Assembly: GCA_030710605.1 (NCBI GenBank)
Contig: CP092872.1
Span: 10,733,096-10,797,095 of the forward strand
Source: Cordylochernes scorpioides
Lineage: Eukaryota > Arthropoda > Arachnida > Pseudoscorpiones > Chernetidae
DNA length: 64,000 nt
Direction: 5' to 3'
The notes under the pieces were generated by a model that made no database searches, was not told the origin of the DNA, and saw nothing but the letters and a program-made list of their open reading frames with translations. A program made the position numbers and the translations under genes. Positions 33,363 through 44,589 of the stretch are shown here, piece after piece. Each line of letters opens with the position of its first letter. Position 1 is the stretch's first letter.

Positions 33363-33712
33363 ATAATCCGAATTATATTGTATTACATATGAAAGGCTCA
33401 AATTTGTATATAATGTTGTTATTAAAACTATTTTATAAAAAGTTAGAACTAATATTTAAATGTAATTTATGAAAAGGTAGGAGGAGGTTTGATATACTAA
33501 TATTAGCGGTTTTATGATAATGTGTTAATATAATTATTAATTATATTGTGGTGGTTCGTCTGGTTTTGAAGAAATGATTCAATTATTCATTCCAATGTAT
33601 TTTAATTATTACAGATATAATATAAAAATAAATATCAATGTTAATTATTATCGTTACAAATAAAAATCTAGTAAAGAAGAGTATAAAAAGGTTTTACGAA
33701 CGGAAAAATATG

Positions 33713-33784
33713 TCCAGGGTAGCCTAGTGGACATGGCATCTGCCCGGTAAGCGGAACACTGTGGGTTCGATTCCCATCCCTGGA
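33713..33784 (+). tRNA. tRNA-like SINE head (or tRNA pseudogene), intact A and B boxes
   Basis: 72 nt fold as a cloverleaf: acceptor TCCAGGG / CCCTGGA (7 of 7), D arm GCC / GGC, anticodon stem TCTGC / GCGGA, T stem GTGGG / CCCAT. A box TAGCCTAGTGG (33,720-33,730) and B box GGTTCGATTCC (33,764-33,774) match consensus fully; T8 at 33,788-33,795 would stop Pol III. The anticodon would be GGT (Thr), but position 33 is C instead of the near-universal T, and the sequence continues into a repeated tail. A SINE head is therefore likelier than a decoding tRNA. Confidence 0.65.
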
Positions 33785-33947
33785 CACTTTTTTTTCCGTT
33801 TATCATTACTCTTCAGAATTCACCCTTTCATACCTCATCCAAAAGGTTAGAAATAATCGTTATTTCTCCTTGAAATAAATTTTGATTTTTCGTTGAAAAG
33901 AAACACATGCAGGATAGTATTTCAAATGTCGTTTTACAAATATACTT
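33785..33947 (+). repeat. Tail of the tRNA-headed SINE
   Basis: From the T-tract to AAATGTCGTTTTAC. Shares AATCGTTATTTCTCCTTGAA and AAACACATGC with fragments at 19,720, 33,195 and 50,490. The fragment at 50,490-50,660 retains the tRNA 3' end (GTCCAGGGATGGG, inverted), which links tail and head as one element. Confidence 0.7.
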
Positions 33948-34386
33948 ACGTTAACTCGTACCTTTGAAGGAATATATTTAAAAATATACCTCTACTCTCA
34001 ATGGCTTTTATCTTAAAATTTTAATAAAGACAAATTTAATAGTATTTTAATAAGTAAGGGATAATATTATTTGATTTTTATTTAAAATTTTCAAAAATAT
34101 TTTTTAGAGTCACATACACACAAAAAAATATTTTTCAGTCTATTATTTATTTTGAAGATTGATATTTAAAATTTTACATAAAATATTCTATTCATCGCCG
34201 TTTCTTATTTAAATTGGATACACGTAAAAAACACATGCTTCGCAATATCTCATTTAAAAATATTTATTTTTCAGATATAACAGTGATAAACAAATACACA
34301 ATTTTAATAACCACATGTGCATATACTACATAAAGACATTTTTTCTATAATTTACACTTTTTTTAAATAATAAAACTTTTTCAATA
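33948..34386. other. No gene seen; AT-rich
   Basis: Homology with copy B persists to the end of the window (34,275/64,000). No features. Confidence 0.5.
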
Positions 34387-34823
34387 TCTATATATATAAA
34401 AATGAATGTTTGTATGTTTGTTGGTCTGTTGGTATGTCCGGTATACAAATTCGCAGTAGTTCACTAATTCAAACCAAAATTTCCATACATAGGTAAAAAA
34501 TAACGGGGGTGACGATAGGCTATTTAAAAAAATATATAAATCAATTATTAAAACTATATATTCAAATTATTCAACTTAGCTCACGAGCAGCGCCCTCTAT
34601 CAATACTAAAAGGTTATAAATACGTTTAAACCAATCGTGATGAAACTTTGGGAAGATGTTTAGTATACTACCGGGATGGTTTCTGGCTAATTACTCTTTA
34701 GAAATAACCTTTCGTTGCATTTTTATTTACAATAAAACGTAAATTCACTCGCAATCAGCGCCCCCTCGCCGCAGACGTATGGCCTTAAATAGCCTCGCAT
34801 GAGCTTATTTGTAACGTCAAGCT

Positions 34824-34899
34824 TAGCCTATAGGTTAGGTACACAGCTTCGTACCCCCGCAACCTAGGTTCGAGGCTCAGCGTGGGTGTTTTTTTTTTT
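34824..34899 (+). ncRNA. tRNA-like Pol III module inside Helitron
   Basis: A box TAGCCTATAGG (34,824-34,834) matches TRGYNNANNGG. A B-box-like GGTTCGAGGCT (34,867-34,877) follows 43 bases later, and 11 T residues end it (34,889-34,899). Probably a SINE head captured by the Helitron. Confidence 0.45.
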
Positions 34900-35324
34900 C
34901 ATTTCTTTTATATTATTGTAGCAAATTATTAAAAATATTATTTTATTTAAAATGTACGTTTTATATATATAAAAAAATATATTTAAAAAATATATAAAAA
35001 ATATATATAAAAAAATATATAAAAAAAATATATAAAAAATATATATAAAAAAATATATAAAAAAATATATAAAAATGAATGTTTGTATGTTTGTTTGTTG
35101 GTCTGTTGGTATGTCCGGTATACAAATTCGCAGTAGTTCACTAATTCAAACCAAAATTTCCATACATAGGTAAAAAATAACGGGGGTGACGATAGGCTAT
35201 TTTAAAAAATATATAAATCAATTAATAAAACTATATATTCAAATTATTTAACTTAGCTCACGAGCAGCGCCCTCTATCAATACTAAAAGGTTATAAATTC
35301 GTTTAAAATCTAAATCTTCTCAAT

Positions 35325-35660
35325 ATTTTATTAATAATAGTTCGCTTAATAACACATATAATATAAATATTTATATAATAACTGCTCTAATTTGAAATAT
35401 TTGGTAGGTTTTATTTATTTATATATTTTCATTTTTAGATATAACTGATCTAATTCGCCGTTTAAAATATCTAATAATAGTTCGCTTAATAACTAATTGA
35501 TCTAATTCGCCGTTTAAAATAGTTCGCTTAATAACACATATAATATAAATATTTATATAATAACTGCTCTAATTTGAAATATTTGGTAGGTTTTATTTAT
35601 TTATATATTTTCATTTTTAGATATAACTGATCTAATTCGCCGTTTAAAATAACTGCTCTA
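35325..35660 (+). repeat. Direct duplication inside Helitron
   Basis: AATAGTTCGCTTAATAACAC with the following TTTGAAATATTTGGTAGG and ATATAACTGATCTAATTCGC occurs twice (about 35,335 and 35,520), with a partial third copy to 35,680. Confidence 0.8.
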
Positions 35661-35816
35661 ATTCGAAATATTTGGTATGTTTTATTTGTGTTCACTATAT
35701 TTCTATTTATTTGAGGTATTATAATTTCCATGTTTCAAAAACCTATTTCAAAAAGGTCGTTAGAAATATGTAAGGCCTGAAATAGCTTTACATGCGAATA
35801 TTTATGATGCCAAGCG

Positions 35817-35895
35817 TGGCTTAATGGTTAGGTGTATGGCTTCGTATTTCCACAACCTTGGTTCCAAACTTAGCCTGGGTGCTTTTTTTTTTGAA
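35817..35895 (+). ncRNA. Second, decayed tRNA-like module in Helitron
   Basis: A box TGGCTTAATGG (35,817-35,827) fits consensus; the B box GGTTCCAAACT is weak. A T-run near 35,883 follows. Homologous to the module at 34,824. Confidence 0.35.
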
Positions 35896-36336
35896 TATTA
35901 TTGAAGCAAAGTTTTTTTTTACAGTACCAAAATTTCCATATATAGGTAAACAAATACGAGGAAAACGATAGGCTATTTTAAATTATATATAAATTAAATA
36001 TTAAAACTATATATTCAAATTATTCTACTTAGCTCACGAACAGCGCCCTCTATCAAGGTTATAAATACGTTTAAAATCGATATCTTCTCAAAATTTTATT
36101 AATAATAGTTCGCCTAATAATTAGAATACTTGATCTAAATCGAGATATTTATAGACGCTCGCTCGATTTTAAGATTTACACATGTGTATATCGTAACTAA
36201 TCTGACTGTAAAGTTTGGAGCGGGACGTTTCACAAAAGTGACATCCACGGTGCCAATTTATAATTGTAACGAATAGTATTTGAATAAAAACATTTAATCG
36301 GGTAAAACCCGGGCGTTGCCCGGGTCATTCGTCTAG

Positions 36337-38179
36337 TTTGTTATAAAAATATATATTAAAAATAATTAAAAATAAAATAATTTGAAAATATATATTTAGG
36401 CCTAAATATGTTAAAATAACTTGTTATAAAAATATTTAGCTTGTATGTAAAATTATCCAAACATTTATTGTATTTACTTATTTAATTAACGAATGAAATA
36501 TTTCGTACTATTTTGTACTCTATATGCTACATAAAATTAATTTACTATTAAGGATATCGCTTTGAAAATTAAGGATAAGGAACATTAAGTATATGTTTGT
36601 ATAAAATCATATTGAATACAAAAATATATAATATTTATATATTTTTAAAATAACATTATTCAAAATTTTAAAATAAATGTAAAGATGTTCAAATTTTGAA
36701 AAAAAAAAAATCATAAAAAATATATTTCATACCAAGAAAATTGTAAAACATTGATTTTTAAAAAGTAATTTATGTCATGTCTTCATACAAAATGGCAGCG
36801 AAGATAATAGCTTACCTTTTTTTTCACAATTTTTTTACGCCTATTTTAAATATTTTATAAGTAAACAAAAGATAATTTCTGACATTATGTCGATAAACAA
36901 ATTAACGCGATCTTTTGATAAAATTTTGTAATTTGTCTTGTAACACAGAATCTGATAAAATCGGCATGATTCTTATCTTTAAATATTTCACAATATTTAA
37001 AAAAACTTTTTGAATTTTTTAATATAACTTTTGCACTACTTATATTTTTTAAACAACATTTTACACTTGAATAACATTTCAGATTTAAAAATGTTTTATT
37101 TATATATAGGTTTTGAGCGCAATTTCAAATTATAATTTAGAGATGTAGTATATCTATATTAAGTTCAAATCTAAAAGTTTGAGGGATGAGTTTCTTTTGC
37201 AAATAGAGATGTGTAATATAATTTAATTTACTTCATTATTAATTTTCCTGTAGAAAGGCGTTCCCGAAAGCTCGAAATAAATTTATTTGCAAAAGAAACT
37301 CATCTCTCAAGCTTTTAGATTTGAATATTCTATTAAGGGATTAGCCTATTAATTAAATATCTATAGTATAATTGTTAAAATACATTGAAAATCGAATATT
37401 TTATTAATTATAATCAGAGTGTTGTTATTGACGTGAAAAATTATGTAATTAAAATGTGAAATGTCAAAGAGTGTAAAAGGTAAAAAAATTAAAAAACTTA
37501 AGATTTAATTCAAAATAAAATGCATTCATTAGTTTTTAAATTGAAATAGAAAGCATATTGTAATGGAAATTAGGAAAAATATCGCCATATTAAAAAACAG
37601 TGATTATTCAAGAGGAATTAAAAATGCATTTTGTCTATTGCTTGATTAAACAGATTTAAAATTTCTATATAAAATAGACAATTCCAATTATAATTAAAAT
37701 ATTTCAATAAATACTAAAAATATATATAGTGTGTATGATGCTCAAAATATTTTTTAGAATCGAAAATTATCGATTAAAAATGAAAATGTTATAATTAAAG
37801 TGTAAATAGTTTTTCATTAGAAGGGTAAATATTTTATTCCCAAAATTTTAAAACTTATAAATTCAAAAATGTCCTTTTGATATCAAAAATATTTTAAATA
37901 AAATATATAAAAATAGATTTTTTCAATTAAATAAAAGTATTTGAATTAACACTGAAAAAAAAATACTTTTTGAACTTTCAAATAAAGTTGCAAAATATTA
38001 ACCTCATATGAAAATATTGTTATTAAAGTGTAAAATGTTATTTATGTTATTAAAACAATTTTTAAAAGTTCTAAATATATAAAATAATTCTGTTTGAAGA
38101 GTTTGAAATGTTTATTTTTATTAAAGTAAAATTTATTGCACACACGCAAAAATTATGAATTTCGTTTAGATCCAATATA
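36337..38179. other. No gene seen; very AT-rich, one foldback
   Basis: Foldback arms of about 40 bases lie at 37,165-37,205 and 37,284-37,324 (TCTAAAAGTTTGAGGGATGA). Next to the right arm is a GTTCCCGAAAGCTCG module resembling other stem-GAAA repeats. No frame above chance. Confidence 0.6.
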
Positions 38180-39671
38180 CACTGGTGTCCAAAAAATAAG
38201 AAACTTTTGTTTTTTAATGATATGTTTTAAAAATATACAACGCTAAAAGCTAAAAAGTAATTTAATTAGGTATTTTAAGTCGTAGAATCTATTTATCGCA
38301 ACCATTCGATTCGGTAAATTTGAAAATATGCAAATTTTTGCTTGTCTTTATAAGTGTGCTATTTGGCGTGTCGTTTACCCCATCTAAGAATTGTCCAATT
38401 ATAATTTTATTTAATCCTTAGTTAATTATAAGTTTACGAAAAATTTTAGCAGATGATTTAAAATGGAGAGCTGTTAGAAGAATGGAGGCAGGGCAATCAC
38501 AAGTTGAATTAGCAAAATGGGTAAATGCGAATAAATCTGTGGTCAGCAAAATATGGAAACAGTTCATTGAGACATGAACCATCAAAAGAAAAGAAGGTTC
38601 TGGTAGAAAAAGAAAAACAGCTACCTCTGAAGACCGTTATCTGGTCTTAACTGCCAAGCGCCATAGGGAGATGACAGTTATTCAACTCTCTAATGAACTC
38701 TCAAGTGCTACTGGAACGAGAATTTCAAGACAAACTGTTTACCGAAGGCTTCAGGAAGGTGTTCTTTATGCAAGACGACCAATGGTCTGTATCCCTTTAA
38801 CCTCTGCTCACAGGAGAGCCCGCTTGAATTGGTGCTTGGAACATCACGCCTGGACTCATGATCAGTGGGCCAATGTTCTCTTCAGTGACGAGTCAAGATT
38901 TAGTTTAAACACAGATTCTCGACGAGTTTTAATCTGGAGGGAGCCTGGAACCCGCTATCATCCCAGTAACATCAGGGAAATAGACAGTTTTAGAGGGGGC
39001 AGTCTCTTAGTTTGGGCTGACATCAGTTCTAGCAGACGCACACCCCTCCACATTTTTTCTGGGGGCACTTAACTGCCCAAAGGTACAGGGACGAGATCCT
39101 TGAGCCCTATTTAAGACCTTATAGAGATCAACTTGGTCACAATTTAATTTTAATGGACGATAATGCTCGTCCGCATAGGGCTAAGCTAGTCAATGAATAT
39201 CTCCAGAGTGAGAATATTCGAAGGATGGATTGGCCAGCCAGATCTCCGGACCTGAATCCAATAGAGCATGTGTGGGATGCTCTAGGGAGGCGTATTGAAG
39301 CTCGTCACCCCTCTCCCAGAACCCTCGTTGAGCTAAGAACTGCTCTATTGGAGGAGTGGGGTTTACTACCCCTGGACCTCCTCCAAAGCCTGGTAAACAG
39401 TATGAGGGCTCGCTGTGAGACCTTGATAGCTGTTAGAGGTGATCATACTCCCTATTGATATCTTATTTCTTTAAGATCTGGAACCTTAGCATTGGGTATG
39501 TTGGTAATAATTTGCATATTTCATAATTTCAAGTATTTTTTAAATTTTCATATAGCTAGTCAAATTCTCCATAGTGTAAACTATTTGTATACTAAATTTT
39601 ATATTTGTTAATAAATTAGCTTTTGAGAAATTTCAATATTGGTTAAATTTCTTATTTTTTGGACACCAGTG
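38180..39671 (+). mobile_element. Full-length Tc1-type DNA transposon, 1,492 bp
   Basis: Perfect 24-bp inverted ends begin CACTGGTGTCCAAAAAATAA, flanked by TA duplications (38,178-38,179; 39,672-39,673). One disabled transposase gene lies inside. Both ends are intact, so the copy could still be mobilised in trans. Confidence 0.93.
38422..39458 (+). pseudogene. Tc1 transposase, DD34E, two or more lesions
   Basis: Homology starts near ADDLKWRAVRRMEAG in a frame without an ATG; ATA at 38,428 may replace it. An in-frame TGA (38,575-38,577) interrupts the helix-turn-helix/linker region after SKIWKQFIET, where the family expects Gly. The frame then runs through LFSDESRF (first Asp) to GGT at 39,069. 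A one-base deletion causes a shift after the HIFSGG motif. The next frame has AQRYRDEILEPYL, LMDDNARPHRA (second Asp) and SPDLNPIEHVWDALGR (Glu, 34 residues later), ending at TGA 39,456-39,458. All three catalytic residues survive, but no single frame does. The whole would be about 345 residues, typical of Tc1. Confidence 0.93.
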
Positions 39672-39673
39672 TA

Positions 39674-40560
39674 TTTAAAATAAATAAAATAGTAAAATTC
39701 ATTATAAATTTATAAACGAATCAATACGAAATATTTTAATATACGTTTTTATATTTTCGTAATCTTTATGTTTATGATATGGTAGATTTTTTAATTAAAA
39801 AAATCGTGAAGAATGCTCTGCTATTTGACGGATTCCTATGAAAAGTGTTGGGGAAAAAATATAGATTCGTAGATGAAGAGAAAGATCCTTTATTACCTAA
39901 AGATATAAAACTATAAAAAAAATAAGGACAAATTATATTTACATCAGTAGCTCAAGCCGGCCTGCCCTATCCAATGACCACTAGCCAACTAACAATCCAA
40001 CAAGGCTATATAGGCAGAAATATCAATTTGCATAAACAATACTAAAACTCTATCCAAATACCTGCATATCAAACATCGTAGAAATATTATGCAATTGTCA
40101 ATTTAAACAAAAAGAGAAATAAATAAGGTATTTGTTTAATTTAGTTAGAATATTTATGTTTATATAAAGGTTTAATATAATTTTTCTATGATTGTGTAAA
40201 TATTCATTGAATTTATCATCATCACCTTTTTTGTTTACAAAACTGTTATATGAAAATAAAGTAATGTAATTGAACGAAGTGGTTGCCCTCATGTTTACTG
40301 ATCCAATGTTTAATAATCTAAGGTTTATATTGTAAGAGAAAATTATACAGTATTGATATAATACCTTGAAAGCATTGATAATGCCTAAAATTGAAAAAAA
40401 AAAAGAAATTGATTAGGTTCAGGAATAAATTTAATAAGAACCGTTCATTAATATGAAACGAACGAATAAAAAAAGGTATTTAAAATCATCTTTTAGTTTT
40501 TATGATTTGATTTTAAAAGAACATATCGTCAAATTAACCAAAATTTCAAACATATTTACA
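39674..40560. other. No gene seen; AT-rich
   Basis: Short frames only, with no family resemblance. Confidence 0.55.
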
Positions 40561-40564
40561 TACA

Positions 40565-40760
40565 GTATTAGAGCTCCGAGAAGCGGTCTGGTGGATCAAA
40601 TTGGCGAAACCGCTGGGAGGGTTCACCACTGATGAGCCAAGCCCTCCCAATATATTTTTTCATCGCAGTAAGGACAGTAGAAGTTTGTATTATGTATAAA
40701 AGAAACAATCGTGCTTTTAAATCCTTCCATTTTATATGTATAGATGGCGCGTTATTGCTT
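40565..40760 (+). repeat. Dispersed repeat with GGTTCACCACTGATGAGCC core
   Basis: Best preserved member of the family at 21,595: GGCGAAACCGCTGGGAGGG, then GCCAAGCCCTCCC and TTTTTTCATCGCAGTAAGG. GGGAGGG and CCCTCCC can pair. Confidence 0.75.
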
Positions 40761-41955
40761 TGTGTTATATTTATATTTATATATACTTCATTAAAACAAC
40801 TTCCATCATTGTTTAACATATTGTAAATAACTACCTTGCGATTTCTTCTATCTTCTTATGTTGTTGCTTATTTGTTTAATGTATATGTTTATTCAATGCT
40901 CTTTTTATTAATTGCTAATTTTATATTTTTAATTCTGTTACCTACTCTACAACAATTATTGTAAATAGTTTCACGCGCAATTATCCAGATTGGATATAGC
41001 GTGTCTTGTTTACAACTGGTAATAAATAAATATTTATTGATGACCCGACATTTCATTATACTGCGACCTTTATAAAGAGAAATGTATTCTGGAATTCTTT
41101 TTGCACAAAAATTTGTATTTCATATTTAAAGGTAAATATGCAAATATGTTTTAAAGGCAGTAAAGGATATAATTAAATTTACTTTAGAGAGAGTTTGAAG
41201 AACACCTTTATTGATGTTTTTGTTAATTGTTCATAAATTTCCTTTTCTTGAAGTAAACCTTCTACCTTAGTGTTGTGATCTGTAGTGTTCATAATTACTG
41301 TATTTCTTCCTTTATCAGAAGGTTTATTTTTTTATTTTAACAATTGCAGAATACACGCTATATCCACAAATCGGATATTTGCGTGTGAAATATATACATT
41401 TAAATGAAAAACAAAAAGAAAAAGTAGTTTAAAGGGATATATACATATTTACATATCAGTATGCAAATTGATTACATTAGTAGTCACTTATTTAGTTAAG
41501 TACATTCTGCAGAATTGGTTGAATCTTTGGTGTATGTCCTTAGTGTAGACCAGATCTTGCATATTTTTTATGGTGTTAAGGTGTAATAACAATATCTTTA
41601 TTTTGCTTTAACGATTTAATGGCCTGTCTTTCTCCTTTATTTAAATTTGTCTTGTTTTTCGTTCTAAATTTTTAATAATAGGAGTAACTTCTGTTCTAAT
41701 TTTGTGCTCTATTTTCAAAACAATTTATCGATATATTTTGTATTCTTTTGATATTTAATGTTTTCATTTATAGTGAAAATTTGCTGTCGGTAGTTGATAT
41801 ACTGATGGATATGACATTTGTCAAGTTATGTAGTAAAACTTCACGATATTTCGACGTTTCACTGTCACCATTTACTGTTCGTTTGATCTTGAAAATGGTG
41901 ACAATATCGGGAAAATGTCAGTCAGTAAGATTCTCACCACATACAGTTGACGATT
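40761..41955. other. No gene seen; inverted GATATAGCGTGT motifs
   Basis: GATTGGATATAGCGTGTCTT (40,990) recurs inverted near 41,355 (ACACGCTATATCC). The 110-codon frame at 41,748-42,080 ends inside a dispersed repeat and is not accepted. Confidence 0.5.
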
Positions 41956-41959
41956 GTTT

Positions 41960-42150
41960 TATTCATATACAACAAATGAAAGCATTAAGACGTGAATATT
42001 TCTTTTTACATAAAATCAAACTTCTACTGTCCTTACTGCAATGGAAAAATATTGGGAAGGTCTCGGCTCATCAGTGGTGAACCCTTCCAGCGGTTTTACC
42101 AATTTTTTTAATCTACCAGACCGCTTCTATAGAGATCTAATACTCTATTG
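41960..42150 (-). repeat. Dispersed repeat family copy
   Basis: GGCTCATCAGTGGTGAACCC and AATCTACCAGACCGCTTCTA; inverted relative to 40,565. Confidence 0.7.
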
Positions 42151-42265
42151 GATTTCTGGTTCAAATCACATAAATAGGTACCGCTCAGCAAGAGCAACCT
42201 AGTTCATGATAATTGAACAATGAATAATATGTGAAGGTTATTCACATATTAAACAAAATTTTAAC

Positions 42266-42335
42266 GCGGGATTCAATCCCGGTTCATGACTGTCGGGAAC
42301 CGAGGGTGTTACCCACTCGTCCACCGACTTTTTGT
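42266..42335 (-). repeat. tRNA-derived SINE relic
   Basis: On the minus strand an A-box-like TGGACGAGTGG (42,323-42,313) and B-box-like GGATTGAATCC (about 42,279-42,269) are spaced like a tRNA with a long variable arm, perhaps Ser or Leu type. Both boxes deviate from consensus. Confidence 0.4.
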
Positions 42336-42444
42336 TTATTTTTCTATTGGATTATTTTACTTTTATATGTTACACTGAAGGGTGGAATCTTAGAAATGGT
42401 ATTCAAACAAACTATGGAATAAGGTTTTAGAACAGTAGAATTAC

Positions 42445-42484
42445 AAGACACTTCGGCCAGTAGATTTACTGACCGAAGTGTCTT
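42445..42484. repeat. 40-nt near-perfect hairpin
   Basis: AAGACACTTCGG, one mismatch, CAGTA, loop GATT, then the complements. Resembles TAGACACTTCGGCC in the Penelope-type fragment at 10,821. Confidence 0.8.
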
Positions 42485-42599
42485 TTGAATGTCAACCAGG
42501 CAGCCTGTATCTTTACGACAGTAGAATTATACTTAAAAGTTTTCATCGAGCAATGTTCTTCCACATACAATAAGGACAAGTTAGGCATATTAATACAAA

Positions 42600-42805
42600 T
42601 CATTAACGCCACATCTATATAAAACAAATGAAAACATTATAAGACGTGAATGTTTATTTCACAATTAAATCCAAACTTCTACTGTCCTTACTGCGATTTA
42701 TGAATATTGAGAGTGCTCGACTCATTAATAGTGAACCTTCCAGCGGTTTTGTCAATTTAATCTACCAGACCGCTTCTTTAGAGCTCTAATACTGTATTGG
42801 ATCAT
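42600..42805 (-). repeat. Dispersed repeat family copy
   Basis: CTTCTACTGTCCTTACTGCG and TAATCTACCAGACCGCTTC; diverged core CATTAATAGTGAACC. Confidence 0.65.
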
Positions 42806-43309
42806 TCTGTTTATATATGCTGCAATGAAGGGTGGAATCTAAGTAATAGTATTTAAGCAAACTATGGATATAAGCTTAACCTAATAGTGGTGTTCATAAT
42901 GAACTCCAACGCCAGTTTTGGTAAGTTCAGACATAACCCAATCATTATTGTTCATTGACGCGAATTTTATTTATTTATTTTTTAAATAGTTTAATTTGCA
43001 CAATTCCCACGCCAGCCAAGGGGCCATAAAATGTATTTATAGTGGTGGTTCAATCCTGTGGAACCCTGGGGAAGTTCTCTCCCCTAGAATCTCTAGGGAC
43101 CTCTATTCTAGTCCTCTGAGAGACCTAAATCCATCCTACTAACTCAGGAGTGGCTAAACACTACCCCTACAGTGGCGAACAGAGGATTGGACGGCCTAGC
43201 AAGATGGACTCATCCCTGCTAGATCCCTAGTTCAACTGTTCCATTGTTGGAGCTAGGTAACTTCTAGTAAATCTATTTTAACTAGAATTATAAATAGTTT
43301 AAATTTAAG
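42806..43309. other. No gene seen; GC-richer repeat-like block
   Basis: 43,020-43,265 is markedly GC-richer (CCCTGGGGAAGTTCTCTCCC, GACGGCCTAGCAAGATGG), like a retroelement UTR. No frame or terminal repeats. Confidence 0.4.
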
Positions 43310-43500
43310 ATATTATGATGCATTAGCGCGCCCTCTGTTATGAAAATTGGAAAGTACTATAGACACGTATGATTCTTTTAAAAATTAAACAATTTCTACT
43401 GCCCTTACTGCGATGTATAAATTAATGGGAGGGCCTGGCTCATCAGTGGTGAACCCTCCCAGCGGTTTTGACAGTTTAATCTACCATTCCGCTGTTATAT
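43310..43500 (-). repeat. Dispersed repeat family copy
   Basis: ATTAGCGCGCCCTCTGTTAT, GGCTCATCAGTGGTGAACCC and TTTAATCTACCATTCCGCTG. Confidence 0.7.
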
Positions 43501-43543
43501 TGCTTTTTTCGATATTATATGATATAAATATACGATATATATA

Positions 43544-43832
43544 TACACTCATGGACAAAACTTAAGGAAGTTGAAAGTCTCCTATGTCATGTTTGTCTGT
43601 TTCTCTGAGGAAGATAGAGACAATTTTGTTCACACTTGGTTATCTCGTGTGTCTTCAATAAAAGTCATTTTAATATCTTTCAGAGTTATTGTCTGAATCC
43701 CGATATACATGCTGAGAGATACAACTTCCTTAAGTTTTGTCCATGAGTGTATCTTTCAGAGGTATTGTCTGAATCCCGATATACATGCTAAAAGGTACAA
43801 CTTCCTTAAGTTTTGTCCATGAGTATACACTC
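43544..43832. mobile_element. Tc1-type MITE with duplicated 3' end
   Basis: Left end CACTCATGGACAAAACTTAA (43,546), right end TTAAGTTTTGTCCATGAGTG. A second right end about 76 bases later shows terminal tandem duplication. Confidence 0.85.
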
Positions 43833-44335
43833 ATATAGTGTCACCAAAGGTTGACTTGATGGACACTATCAACAACAAAAGGGGGTTAATCATCAAATCA
43901 TATATTCTCCAACAATAATCTAAACATTCATAGAGAGAGATGAATTCTTAAATCTATGATTACTATGGATGCGCTAACATCTTATCTTTCTATTTCATAG
44001 TCAACATAAATGATCCATAAGTTTCTCTTTAAAATGCTTTCTCTTATTTATTCCAAGTAAACATCGTACAGGCCATTGTAATCATCTAAGTGGACGTTTC
44101 TCGGTTTTCCAATACAGGTGTTGTGGGCTTGTTACCGACCTGAGTCCGCTGATTATCGAAGACGATTAATAGTCTATTTTGCCGAATGAGGTGACCTTTT
44201 ATTTCTATAATATATATGCACCAAAAGAGGCATCTCTCCCTTTAATTAAGCATTAGAAAAATGCATTTATGCTTATCACACTAGTAGAAACCTCTACGGT
44301 GATGATACGGAATGATCCACAACACCAATTTTGGA
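43833..44335. other. No gene seen; contig end before gap
   Basis: AT-rich. AAAGAGGCATCTCTCCCTTT resembles a piece at 24,385. Sequence stops at the N run. Confidence 0.5.
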
Positions 44336-44435
44336 NNNNNNNNNNNNNNNNNNNNNNNNNNNNNNNNNNNNNNNNNNNNNNNNNNNNNNNNNNNNNNNNN
44401 NNNNNNNNNNNNNNNNNNNNNNNNNNNNNNNNNNN
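44336..44435. other. Assembly gap, exactly 100 N
   Basis: The round number implies a scaffold gap of unknown true size. The frames that cross it are meaningless. Confidence 0.99.
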
Positions 44436-44589
44436 GTGCAGAATTCCAACTGCTTTATACACGTGTAGATATAGGGTGTACTTATAGTATAAAGGCAGTC
44501 GCTTACTATTCACCATGATTATTATGTCGCATACCTAAAATAAGTACAATCATATTTTAACTAGTATTAATTATATTACTTCGCTAACT

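Larger units (their letters stand above)
12717..34275 (+). repeat. Large duplication, copy A (~21.6 kb)
   Basis: Homologous and collinear with 44,436-64,000. Anchors: 12,717/44,436; 13,540/44,995; 15,650/46,640; 17,961/48,712; 22,330/52,790; 25,160/55,980; 30,364/59,866; 33,713/63,436; 34,275/64,000. By eye, base differences are a few percent in well-aligned blocks, plus many indels. Copy A is about 2 kb longer, mainly from three LINE insertions, a pogo-type MITE, a MITE array and a VNTR expansion. Confidence 0.95.
34387..36336 (+). mobile_element. Non-autonomous Helitron, ~1.95 kb
   Basis: The 5' end TCTATATATATAAAAATGAA follows an A. The 3' end is a hairpin ACCCGGGC / GCCCGGGT with a 3-base loop (36,307-36,325), then 11 bases ending in CTAG (36,333-36,336), followed by T. 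This is the classic Helitron terminus. No Rep/helicase frame. The first ~235 bp are repeated at about 35,070, and part again at 35,925. It includes two tRNA-like Pol III modules. Confidence 0.82.

Noticed and set aside
40590-40650. Possible permuted hammerhead in the dispersed repeat: GGCGAAACC ... CACTGATGAGCC
   Set aside because: TTGGC and GCCAA could form helix II, but the 19 bases between GAAA and CTGATGA cannot form both helix I and helix III hairpins, and related copies mutate the core.
41748-42080. 110-codon plus frame
   Set aside because: Its 3' third lies in a dispersed repeat and no motif is recognisable.
44253-44518. Frames across the gap
   Set aside because: They read through 100 N.
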